From JASFUX01 sp050050115 (GTDB lineage: Bacteria; Pseudomonadota; Alphaproteobacteria; Caulobacterales; Maricaulaceae): a stretch of 23,364 bases of DNA. Where the stretch lies: the NCBI GenBank assembly GCA_050050115.1, contig JASFUX010000017.1, positions 1-23,364 on the forward strand. Direction: 5' to 3'. Made by a program: the position numbers and the translations under genes. Numbering within the stretch: position 1 is the stretch's first letter; each line of letters starts with the position of its first letter. The notes beneath the pieces are model-generated. The model was given only the letters and a program-made list of their open reading frames with translations. It did not search any database and had not been told where the DNA came from. Of the stretch, positions 14,032 through 20,965 are shown one piece after another.

Positions 14032-16552
14032 CGGCTTCGCGACGAACGTTCTCCTCTGGCTGGCGACCTACGCCGTGCACAGCACGCTGTTGCTCGGCGG
14101 CGTCTGGGCGTTCGAGCGGCTGTGGAAGCGCGCCTCGCCCGCGCTGTTGGCGACGCTCTGGCGCGCCGCCCTCGTTGCCGGCGTCGCCTCGGCGAGCTTG
14201 CAGGCGAGCGGCCTCGTTCAGCCGATCGGCGGCCGGCTGCCGGTGGCGATGGAGCAGACGGCGGCCGCGCCGGCGCGCCCCGAGATCGAACAGCTTGTGC
14301 TCGACCAGCCTGCGCCGCCGCCGGCGCCGATGTCCGTCCCAGCGGGCGCGTCCTCAGAAGAACCGCGCAACGAGATCGTCGCCGCGCCCGCAGGTTCGAG
14401 TGCGTTGAGCAGGCCGGCGTTCACGCCGCCCAATTGGCGTCAGCTCTTGGTTGGGATCTGGGCTTTGATCGCCTGTGCCCTGGGGCTGCGTCATCTGCTG
14501 AGCTGGCGCGATGCGCGCCGGATGCTCGCCGATCGCATGCTCGTCGCCGAGGGGCCGGTGCTGGAGCGCTATCGGGCGCTCGCGCGCGAGGCCGGCGTGC
14601 GCGCTGCGCCGCGACTGACGCGATCGGCGCGGACGTCGGGGCCCTTCACCTTGCCGAGCGGAGAGATCTGCTTGCCCGACTGGGCGCTGGACACGCTCCG
14701 CTCAGAGCAGCTCGACGCGATGATCGCGCACGAGCTGGCGCACGCGGTGCGGCGCGATCCGCTGTGGCAGGCGATCGGCATGGCGGTGGGTGCGGTCTTC
14801 TTCTTCCAGCCGCTCAATGCGCTCGCGCGCAAGCGGTTCGCCGACCTCGCCGAGCTGTCGGCCGACGACTGGGCGGCGCGACGCAGCGGGGGCGGGCGCG
14901 CGCTGGCCGAATGCCTGCTCGAGGTCGCCAACCTCGTCGAGGCGCAGCGCACGCCGGCGTTCGCCGCGGCGATGGCGGGTTCGAAGTCCACTCTCGTGGC
15001 GCGGGTCGAGCGCCTGCTCGAAGGCCGCAGCGGGGGCGGCGGCTTGCCGCGGGCGTCCCAGGCGCTTGCGGCGGTGTGCGCGGTCGGCCTGGCGGTGTGC
15101 ATGCCGCAGCTGGTCGCGCATGCACAGGAAGAGACGCCTGCGGAAGAGGCGACTGCGGAGACGCAAGACGAGAGCGAAAGCCGAAACGTCAGCTTCAGCA
15201 CCAGCCGCAACGGCGAGGTGTCGATCAGGATGACGAGCTCGAATCCGCTGCGGCGGCTGCACATTGAGGCGGAGGGCGAGATCGACCTCGCCCCGGACGG
15301 TTCGGGCGTGACCGCGCTGTCGAACGGCGGATACGTCGATGTCGAGCTGCGCCGCAACGGACGGCGCCAGCGGGTGCGCTTCACCGGCGAGGGCGGCGGG
15401 GTCGAGCGCGCATATTGGGTGAACGGACGCAGCGTCCCCTGGGGGCCCGACGCCGACGACTTCGTCGTCGAGGTGATGCCGATCGTGTTCCGCCAGACCG
15501 GCGTCAACGCTGAAGAGCGCGTCGCCTGGTTGCTCGAAGAGCGCGGCGAGGACGCCGTGCTCGACGAGATCGAGCTGATCGGATCGGACGCCATTCAGCA
15601 GCGCTATGCGGAGCTCTACACCGAAGCGGCGGAGATCTCGCCGTCGCGTCTGGACCGCTTGTTCGATGTGCTCGGCGAACGGATGGGATCGGACTCGAAT
15701 CTCCGCGCCACGCTGATCACGATCTTCGAAACGCAATCGCCCGACGGTCCTCAACTCGCGCAGCTCCTGCGCGCGGGGTTGAGCATCGGTTCCGATTCCG
15801 ACGCGCGGCATCTCTTGGAAACGGTCGTCGAGGCGCCGCTGGGTTCGGACGATGTTGTCTCGGCGTATCTCGAAGTGGCGAACACGATCGGTTCGGACAG
15901 CGACGTGACGCGCGCGTTGTCGGCCTTTGTTGCGAGCCAGGCCGGGTCCCCCGCGCATGTCGCCCGCGCGCTCGAAACAGGCGCCGGGTCAATCGGCTCA
16001 GACACCGATGCGCGGCTGCTGCTCGAGGTCGTCGTCGAAAGCGGGCTCTTTTCGGATGAGGTCATCGCCGGCTACTTCGGTCTGGCGGACTCCATCGGGT
16101 CCGACACCGATCTGCGTCAGGCGCTGTCGCTTCTCATTGCGAGCGATGAGCTGTCCGACGCGCATGTCGCGCAAGCGCTGGAGCTGGCGGGCGAGAACAT
16201 CGGATCGGATTTCGATCTGAGCTATCTGCTGCGCCAGATCGCCGAGCGGGTCGGGGACTCTGATGCGCTCGCGGAGGCCTATGCGCGGGCGACCGACGCG
16301 ATCGGGAGCGACAGCGACTGCGCCGGGGCGTTGCGGGTCCTCGCGGACGACGCGCGCCTTAGCGCGGCCGGCTGGCGCGCGCTGCTGGGCGCGGCTCATA
16401 CCATCGGCTCGGACTCCGATTTGGCCTCCTTGCTTGTCGCGGTTGCGGACAGATTGCCGGACGACGAGAGCGTGCGCGCAGCCTACCTGTCGGCCGCGGA
16501 GACGGTCGGCAGCGACTCCGCACACGAGCGCGTCATGCTGGCGCTGGGATGA
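14024..16552 (+). CDS. BlaR1-like M56 membrane metalloprotease with (I/V)GSD(S/T)D repeat domain
   Basis: Predicted membrane sensor-protease of 842 aa that would cleave the partner repressor. Hydrophobic segments lie near residues 8-28, 38-60, 138-160, 247-262 and 344-367. The zinc site is His236-ELA-His240 with Glu277 (ELSADDWAAR) as probable third ligand, in the cytoplasmic part. Residues ~70-136 are Ala/Pro-rich linker. The usual C-terminal penicillin-binding sensor is absent, with no SxxK/SxN/KTG set. Instead, after VAHAQ, the ~475 C-terminal residues are predicted to be periplasmic: a Ser/Gly-rich beta-like stretch (~385-515, with SNGGYVDVELRR), then ten repeat units from residue 519 to the end. 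ATG 14024 overlaps the blaI stop and fits coupled translation; an earlier frame opening at 13955 is within blaI. The protease part is secure; what the repeats sense is unknown. Confidence 0.92.
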   Translation: MDSGFATNVLLWLATYAVHSTLLLGGVWAFERLWKRASPALLATLWRAALVAGVASASLQASGLVQPIGGRLPVAMEQTAAAPARPEIEQLVLDQPAPPPAPMSVPAGASSEEPRNEIVAAPAGSSALSRPAFTPPNWRQLLVGIWALIACALGLRHLLSWRDARRMLADRMLVAEGPVLERYRALAREAGVRAAPRLTRSARTSGPFTLPSGEICLPDWALDTLRSEQLDAMIAHELAHAVRRDPLWQAIGMAVGAVFFFQPLNALARKRFADLAELSADDWAARRSGGGRALAECLLEVANLVEAQRTPAFAAAMAGSKSTLVARVERLLEGRSGGGGLPRASQALAAVCAVGLAVCMPQLVAHAQEETPAEEATAETQDESESRNVSFSTSRNGEVSIRMTSSNPLRRLHIEAEGEIDLAPDGSGVTALSNGGYVDVELRRNGRRQRVRFTGEGGGVERAYWVNGRSVPWGPDADDFVVEVMPIVFRQTGVNAEERVAWLLEERGEDAVLDEIELIGSDAIQQRYAELYTEAAEISPSRLDRLFDVLGERMGSDSNLRATLITIFETQSPDGPQLAQLLRAGLSIGSDSDARHLLETVVEAPLGSDDVVSAYLEVANTIGSDSDVTRALSAFVASQAGSPAHVARALETGAGSIGSDTDARLLLEVVVESGLFSDEVIAGYFGLADSIGSDTDLRQALSLLIASDELSDAHVAQALELAGENIGSDFDLSYLLRQIAERVGDSDALAEAYARATDAIGSDSDCAGALRVLADDARLSAAGWRALLGAAHTIGSDSDLASLLVAVADRLPDDESVRAAYLSAAETVGSDSAHERVMLALG
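15578..16552 (+). repeat. Ten tandem 34-35-residue (I/V)GSD(S/T)D protein repeats
   Basis: The GSD motif codons begin at 15578, 15683, 15785, 15887, 15992, 16094, 16199, 16301, 16403 and 16505. The steps are 105, 102, 102, 105, 102, 105, 102, 102 and 102 nt, which is 35 or 34 residues. A typical unit reads xIGSDSDxxxLLxxV, then a variable helix, then DxVxxAYLxxAxx. The strict period and the two amphipathic segments per unit suggest an alpha-solenoid like TPR or HEAT repeats. DNA identity between units is low, so the duplication is old and kept by selection on protein. Confidence 0.88.
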
Positions 16553-16553
16553 T

Positions 16554-16582
16554 CGCCGGCTGAACCCCGCCAAGAGCCGGCG
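16554..16582. terminator. Hairpin between convergent genes
   Basis: CGCCGGCT (16554-16561) pairs with AGCCGGCG (16575-16582), loop 13 nt. It starts right after the protease stop and lies 28 nt beyond the end of the minus-strand gene. There is no T-run, so efficient intrinsic termination is uncertain. Confidence 0.4.
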
Positions 16583-16609
16583 GAGAGCGCCGACTTCCCG
16601 CCCGCGCCG

Positions 16610-17662
16610 CTACTCTTCGCCGGCCGCGCTCGCTTCGACGGCCGCCGCTTCTTCGAGCCGCGCGCCGCGGAGGATCCCCGGCAGGGCGTGATTGCCCTCG
16701 TGGCAGGCGTATTCGTAGACCGGCTTGTCGGACGCCTTGAACGCCATCTCGGCGCGCCAGGGCTGGCTGACGACGCCCGGATCGTCGACCTCGAACTCGT
16801 AGAAGATCTCGTCGTCGGCGATGCGGGTGAACCGCTCGGTGATGGTCGCGTTCTCCGAGATGTAGAGCGACTGAGCGAAGAACAGCCGCAGCGACTCGTC
16901 CGGATGCATGTTGGTCGTCTCGACCACCAGCGTGTCGCCGTCCCACCGCCCGACCGAGTCGCCCATCCAGCGGCGCATGCTTTCGGGATGGTGCGCGTCG
17001 TCGATCCTGACGATGCGCGCGTCGTGGTTCATCTCGACAAGGATCATCACTTCATCGGGCGACTGCACGATCTGGTAGTTGTTGTTGTAGAGCACGTTCA
17101 GCATCGGCGGCCCGCCGGTCGAGCCGAAGCCGACGATGCAGCGCTCGGCCATCGGCCGGATTTCCGGATCGGTGAAGGTGTTGCGCTGCGCGTCGATCGA
17201 GGTCTCGAGGATCTCGCGGCCTTCCTCGGTGTAGGGGATGCGTCCGTCCGCCGGCTCGACGATCCAATGGGCGCGCACCGTGCCGTTGACCGTGGCGTAG
17301 GTCTCGCCCGGATCGGTCCAGAACGAGTTGTAGCCGCCGACGTCGCGTCCCGCGGTCGGCGCGGGCGCAGTGGGATCGGAGGGGCGAAGCTGGGCCTCGG
17401 CCATGCGTGCGCGCTGCTCGGCGAGCTCGGCCGCCCGTTCGTCGGAAATGACAAGCTCGTCAAAGCCCCGCGGCCGCTCGAGCGCGGTCAGCGAGACGTT
17501 GGTCCAGAAGCCTTGAAGGTCCGGCCGTCCGTCCGCCAGGCGCGGCGGCTCGTAGCCGGCGCCGATCGGGTTGCCGGCGGCGTCGAGGCGTTCCTGCGCG
17601 CCGGCGGGCGCGAAGGCGAGGGTCGCGAGAACTGCGGCGGCGAAGGCTGCGCGAGGGGTCAT
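16610..17662 (-). CDS. Secreted protein of unknown function, paralogue B
   Basis: Exported protein of 350 aa, the same length as paralogue A (3423-4475). Signal peptide MTPRAAFAAAVLATLAFAPA ends at AGAQE. Shared blocks in the same order are PDLQGFWTN, LERPRGFD, GYNSFWTDPGE, MAERCI, LYNNNYQIVQ, EMNHDARIVRID, WMGDSVGRWDGDTLVVETT, ERFTRIADD, PW-x-AEM and YEYACHEGN. Cys175 and Cys320 correspond to Cys190 and Cys326 of A. In B the middle (residues ~150-175) is shorter and lacks the Asn/Asp-rich insert of A. An upstream start at 17761 is open, but only 17662 gives a clean signal peptide; the ribosome site is weak. There is no PQQ dehydrogenase beside this copy. The function is unknown; conserved His, Asp and paired Cys suggest an enzyme or a binding barrel. 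Confidence 0.85.
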   Translation of the reverse strand: MTPRAAFAAAVLATLAFAPAGAQERLDAAGNPIGAGYEPPRLADGRPDLQGFWTNVSLTALERPRGFDELVISDERAAELAEQRARMAEAQLRPSDPTAPAPTAGRDVGGYNSFWTDPGETYATVNGTVRAHWIVEPADGRIPYTEEGREILETSIDAQRNTFTDPEIRPMAERCIVGFGSTGGPPMLNVLYNNNYQIVQSPDEVMILVEMNHDARIVRIDDAHHPESMRRWMGDSVGRWDGDTLVVETTNMHPDESLRLFFAQSLYISENATITERFTRIADDEIFYEFEVDDPGVVSQPWRAEMAFKASDKPVYEYACHEGNHALPGILRGARLEEAAAVEASAAGEE

Positions 17663-17992
17663 GGCTCGTCCAATCCAGCTTGAGTGAACGCGGGCGGCAT
17701 ATCGACCAACGTTCGACATGCTAGGCGCCTGGCCGAGTGCGCTCAAGTGAATCCCCAGCAATCTAGCGGTCTTCGGCGGATCGGCGCAGCTTTGAAGCGT
17801 CTCTCAAGAGCCGCACGCTGGCGATTTTGCAGCGGCCTCCCAACCGCCACATTGATGGGCCTTGCTCGATCGGCTAGGGAATTTCTCAGGGCGGGAGGGA
17901 TTTGCCCGATTTCATGCGCCGGCTCGTGTCGGATCGGCCGGTCGCACTCGCGGCGTCCAGAGCGGCGCCGCGCTAAGCTGAAGGAGCTGACC
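17663..17992. other. Divergent intergenic region
   Basis: About 330 nt between two divergent secreted-protein genes. It probably carries promoters both ways. TTGATG-N17-TAGGGA at 17852-17880 (+) is the best candidate I see, and it is weak. A frame open from 17684 leads into the small secreted protein, but its N-terminal part lacks a signal peptide and a ribosome site, so it is treated as non-coding. Confidence 0.35.
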
Positions 17993-18343
17993 ATGCGCAT
18001 CACCAAACTGCTGCTCGCCGGCGTCGCCGGATCCTTCGCCCTTGCGGGCGCGGGTCTGGCCCAAGACGCCGACGCCGCGACGGACGAGGCTGCGGCCGCA
18101 GCCGAAGCGCCCGCCGCGGGCTGGAGCAAGGCCTCGAAAATGGGCGACCTGCTCGACAACGAAGCGACCGCGGCGGTGTTCGAAGAGCATCTGCCGGACG
18201 TCCCGCTCATGGACTACTACGACATGATCGCGGAGATGAGCCTCGAAGAGCTCGCTCAGATGCCTGAGGCCTACATGATCGCCGACAAGCTCGACGAGAT
18301 CGACGCCGATCTTCAAGCGGTCGACACCGCCGCCGCCGAGTAG
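17993..18343 (+). CDS. Small secreted protein with stand-alone DLLDN-type helical module
   Basis: Exported protein of 116 aa. AAGGAG (17981-17986) is 6 nt before the ATG. Signal peptide MRITKLLLAGVAGSFALAGA ends at GLAQD. An Ala/Asp/Glu-rich linker (residues ~24-43) leads to SKMGDLLDNEATAAVFEEHL and then EMSLEELAQMPEAYMIADKL and DEIDADLQAV. From memory, this ~60-residue pattern (DLLDN...AVxExHxP...MTLxxL...LTDxKLxxIDADL) occurs as a C-terminal appendage of secreted hydrolases in sphingomonad-like bacteria. Here it stands alone without a catalytic domain. The module is very acidic, with no Cys. A strong hairpin follows 22 nt downstream. The function is unknown; it could be a periplasmic adaptor. 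Expression signals look real. Confidence 0.82.
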   Translation: MRITKLLLAGVAGSFALAGAGLAQDADAATDEAAAAAEAPAAGWSKASKMGDLLDNEATAAVFEEHLPDVPLMDYYDMIAEMSLEELAQMPEAYMIADKLDEIDADLQAVDTAAAE

Positions 18344-18364
18344 GCTGCGCTCGACGCACGCAAC

Positions 18365-18395
18365 AGACGCGCCCGCCCTCCCGGCGGGCGCGTCT
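18365..18395 (+). terminator. Intrinsic terminator after the small secreted protein
   Basis: A perfect 13-bp GC-rich stem (18365-18377 with 18383-18395) around loop CTCCC, 22 nt after the stop, followed by only TGATT. The very strong stem makes it a credible, if T-poor, terminator. Confidence 0.75.
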
Positions 18396-18452
18396 TGATT
18401 CCGGGCCTGTTTGAATTCGGGTCAGTCGACGGCGGAAGATTTCGCGCGGCTA

Positions 18453-18487
18453 TTGCTCGGGCGACGTTCGCGCTTATAACCGCCCGA
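18453..18487 (+). promoter_or_regulatory. Candidate promoter of the HSD10-like gene with flanking inverted repeat
   Basis: TTGCTC (18453-18458), 16-nt spacer, TATAAC (18475-18480). TCGGGCG (18457-18463) and CGCCCGA (18481-18487) form a 7-bp inverted repeat with N17 enclosing the -10, a possible operator. The start codon is 20 nt beyond the right arm. Confidence 0.45.
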
Positions 18488-18507
18488 ACACTGCAAGGGA
18501 GACGCGG

Positions 18508-19269
18508 ATGGATATCAAAGGCGCAAGCGCCATCGTCACGGGCGGTGCGGCTGGTCTCGGCGGCGCGACGGCCGAGCGGCTCGCCGCAGCCGGCGCGAAA
18601 GTCACGATCCTGGACCTCAAGGAAGAGCTCGCGCAGGCGCACGCCGAGAAGATCGGCGGTCTGTTCGTCAAGACCGACGTCACCGACGAGGCGGCCGTCA
18701 ACGCGGCGTTCGAGCAAGCTGAGGCCGCGCATGGCACGGCGCGGATCTGCGTGAACTGCGCGGGCATCGGCGGCGCGGCGCGCACTGTTGGCCGCGAAGG
18801 CGATCCTCATCCGTTCGACATGTTCAAGCGCGTCGTCACGGTCAACCTGTTCGGCACTTTCAACGTGCTGTCGAAGTTCGCCGCGCGACTGTCAAAGGCC
18901 GATCCGGTCGGCGAGGAGCGGGGCGTGATCGTCAACACCGCCTCGGTCGCCGCGTTCGACGGCCAGATCGGTCAGGCGGCCTATTCTGCCTCCAAGGGCG
19001 GCATCGTCGGCTTGACGCTGCCGGTGGCGCGCGATCTTGCGAAGCTCGGCGTGCGCGTCTGCACGATCGCGCCGGGGCTGTTCCTGACGCCCTTGCTCGA
19101 CGAGCTGCCGCCGGAGGTTCAGCAGTCGCTTGGCGCGCAGGTGCCGTTCCCGAGCCGGCTGGGCAAGCCCGAGGAATACGCCGCGCTCGCCGAAGCGATC
19201 ATCACCAATCCGATGCTGAACGGGGAGACCATCCGCCTCGACGGCGCGATACGGATGGCGCCGAAGTAG
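18508..19269 (+). CDS. Short-chain dehydrogenase, HSD10-like 3-hydroxyacyl-CoA dehydrogenase
   Basis: NAD-dependent oxidoreductase of 253 aa. TGGAAGLG at residues 11-18 binds the cofactor, Asp36 in ILDLK suggests NAD over NADP, and NCAG is at 83-86. The catalytic set is Ser146, Tyr159, Lys163 in NTASVAAFDGQIGQAAYSAS. The segments TIAPGLFLTPLL, FPSRLGKPEEYA and MLNGETIRLDGAIRM match the type-2 3-hydroxyacyl-CoA dehydrogenase (HSD17B10) subgroup, which oxidises short and 2-methyl-branched 3-hydroxyacyl-CoAs. AAGGGAG (18495-18501) precedes the ATG. The nearby minus-strand racemase, acyl-CoA dehydrogenase and acyl-CoA synthetase fit a branched-chain beta-oxidation role. Fold and subgroup are strong; the exact substrate is inferred. 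Confidence 0.94.
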   Translation: MDIKGASAIVTGGAAGLGGATAERLAAAGAKVTILDLKEELAQAHAEKIGGLFVKTDVTDEAAVNAAFEQAEAAHGTARICVNCAGIGGAARTVGREGDPHPFDMFKRVVTVNLFGTFNVLSKFAARLSKADPVGEERGVIVNTASVAAFDGQIGQAAYSASKGGIVGLTLPVARDLAKLGVRVCTIAPGLFLTPLLDELPPEVQQSLGAQVPFPSRLGKPEEYAALAEAIITNPMLNGETIRLDGAIRMAPK

Positions 19270-19287
19270 GCGACGTTTCCCGAAGGC

Positions 19288-19683
19288 TTACTCGAAGACG
19301 ATCCCCGCGGATTGATGGTCCTGCCAGACGACCCGAGCGCTTCGGTAGAGGCCGATCGCGGGGATTGAAATGCGCAGGCGGTCGGGAAGCGAAAGGCCGT
19401 GGCTGGCGTCGATCCGCGCGCCGGTCAGCGAGAGGTTCTTGACCACGACGGATTCCCGGCCGCCGCCGGCGAACTCGATCACGGCGTCCTTGAACATCTG
19501 CTCGCGCGCCGACCGGCTGACGACCGCCTTGTTGTGAAGCCGCGTCTGACCGGGCGGCTTCGGCGCGCGGGACGCGGAGGGCTCTTGCGCGGCGTCGGTC
19601 TGGTCGAGCGGCTGCCCGCTCACGCGCTTGACGCGCTGAGACAAGGCGCTCTGGCGATCCTTTGACGACCGACGTTTGAACAC
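19288..19683 (-). CDS. PilZ-like domain protein, degenerate ligand motif
   Basis: Cytoplasmic protein of 131 aa. The first ~50 residues are basic and disordered-looking. The PilZ-like barrel follows: AVIEF, VVVKNLSLTGARIDAS (the D/NxSxxG strand), LPDRLRISIP, ARVVWQDHQSAGIVFE. The canonical RxxxR arm before the barrel is not seen: the equivalent region reads SRSAREQMFKDA. Cyclic-di-GMP binding is therefore doubtful. The start is a GTG at 19683 with GGGAA about 7 nt upstream. It converges with the HSD10-like gene (18 nt between stops) and follows the racemase gene by 154 nt on the same strand, with no visible terminator between. It may act as a protein partner in motility, polysaccharide or cell-cycle control, but nothing here tells which. 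Confidence 0.8.
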   Translation of the reverse strand: MFKRRSSKDRQSALSQRVKRVSGQPLDQTDAAQEPSASRAPKPPGQTRLHNKAVVSRSAREQMFKDAVIEFAGGGRESVVVKNLSLTGARIDASHGLSLPDRLRISIPAIGLYRSARVVWQDHQSAGIVFE

Positions 19684-19837
19684 TGCGCAATTCCCGAACT
19701 AAGCGCGCCAGCGTACCGAGACGCCGTTAGCAACTCGTTAGTGATTCTGCGTGGGCGGAGGGCTTTGGCGGGCGTCGCGAAGCGGCTTTTCTGGTTGTTT
19801 CCCCAGTTGTTTGCTCAAATTCCTCTTCGGGTCGCCT

Positions 19838-20965
19838 CTAGGTTGCCGCGCCTTTCTGTCGCAAGGCGGCGATCTCTTCGCCCGAGTAACCGAGCTCGGC
19901 AAGCACGGCGTCGGTGTCCGCGCCCGCGGCGTGCGGGGCTTCGATCGGTCCGGCTGCGGTGCGGTCGAGACGCGGCGCGGGTGCGGGGTGTACGACGCCG
20001 TCAACGGTCGCGCGCGCAGCGCGCGCTGTGTTGTGCGGATGGTCAGCGGCTTCGGCGGGGGAAAGCACCGGCGCGACACAGGCATCCGAGCCTTCGAACA
20101 CGGCGGCCCAGTCGTCGCGACTCTTGGTCTTGAACAGGTCCGTCAGCAGACGGTGATAGTCAGACCAGTTCTCGACCTTGTACTGCTCGGCGGGATCGAT
20201 CGCAGCGCCGGACAGCTTGACGAATTCGGCGAAGAACTGCGGCTCAAGCGCAGCGAGGGAGACATAGCCGCCGTCGGCGGTCTCGTAGCAGCGATAGAAC
20301 GGCGCGCCGCCGTCGAGCAGATTTGACTCGCGCGCGTCGGCCCAGAGCCCGGCGGCGCGGCGACCGAAGAAGGTGCTGGTCAGCGCCGTCACCCCGTCGA
20401 TCATCGCTGCGTCGACCGTTTGGCCTTTGCCCGAGGTTTCCCGCTCGATCAGGGCGGAAAGCACGCCGAAGATCAGGAACATCGTCCCGCCGCCGTAGTC
20501 GGCGACGAGATTGAGCGGCGGCGTCGGCGGGCGATCCTTCGCGCCCATCATCCAGAGCGCGCCGGTGAGTGAGAGGTAGTTGAGGTCGTGCCCGGCCGTC
20601 TGCGAGAGCGGACCGTCCTGGCCCCAGCCGGTCATGCGGCCGTAGACCAGCCGCGGGTTGCGCGCCGCGCAGTCCTCTGGGCCGAGGCCGAGCCGTTCCA
20701 TCACGCCGGGGCGGAAGCCTTCGATCAGCACGTCGGCGCGCTCGACCAGCTTCATCATCGCGTCGATCGCCTCGGGGGACTTCAAGTTGAGCGCGACGGA
20801 GCGCTTGGAGCGGTTGGTCACGTCGTGCGGGCGCGTCTCGCCTGACTTGCGCTCGATGACGGTGACGGTCGCGCCCATGTCGGCGAGGAACTGCCCGGCG
20901 AGCGGGCAGGGCCCGATGCCGGCCATTTCGATCACGGAGATGGAGGCGAGGGGGCCTGAAGGCAT
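19838..20965 (-). CDS. Alpha-methylacyl-CoA racemase (CaiB/family III CoA-transferase fold)
   Basis: Enzyme of 375 aa that interconverts (2R)- and (2S)-2-methylacyl-CoA so that branched chains can enter beta-oxidation. The catalytic residues fall exactly at the numbering known for the mycobacterial racemase: His126 (AGHDLNYLS), Asp156 (VADYGGGTM) and Glu241 (LAALEPQFF). EMAGIGPCPLAGQFLADMGA, ERKSGETRP, NRSKRSVALNLK and GWGQDGP are further family blocks. The start ATG 20965 overlaps the acyl-CoA dehydrogenase stop as TGATG, so translation is coupled. A TTG one codon upstream is unlikely. The downstream gene in the cluster is the PilZ protein. Racemase rather than CoA-transferase is supported by the His/Asp/Glu set. 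Confidence 0.94.
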   Translation of the reverse strand: MPSGPLASISVIEMAGIGPCPLAGQFLADMGATVTVIERKSGETRPHDVTNRSKRSVALNLKSPEAIDAMMKLVERADVLIEGFRPGVMERLGLGPEDCAARNPRLVYGRMTGWGQDGPLSQTAGHDLNYLSLTGALWMMGAKDRPPTPPLNLVADYGGGTMFLIFGVLSALIERETSGKGQTVDAAMIDGVTALTSTFFGRRAAGLWADARESNLLDGGAPFYRCYETADGGYVSLAALEPQFFAEFVKLSGAAIDPAEQYKVENWSDYHRLLTDLFKTKSRDDWAAVFEGSDACVAPVLSPAEAADHPHNTARAARATVDGVVHPAPAPRLDRTAAGPIEAPHAAGADTDAVLAELGYSGEEIAALRQKGAAT

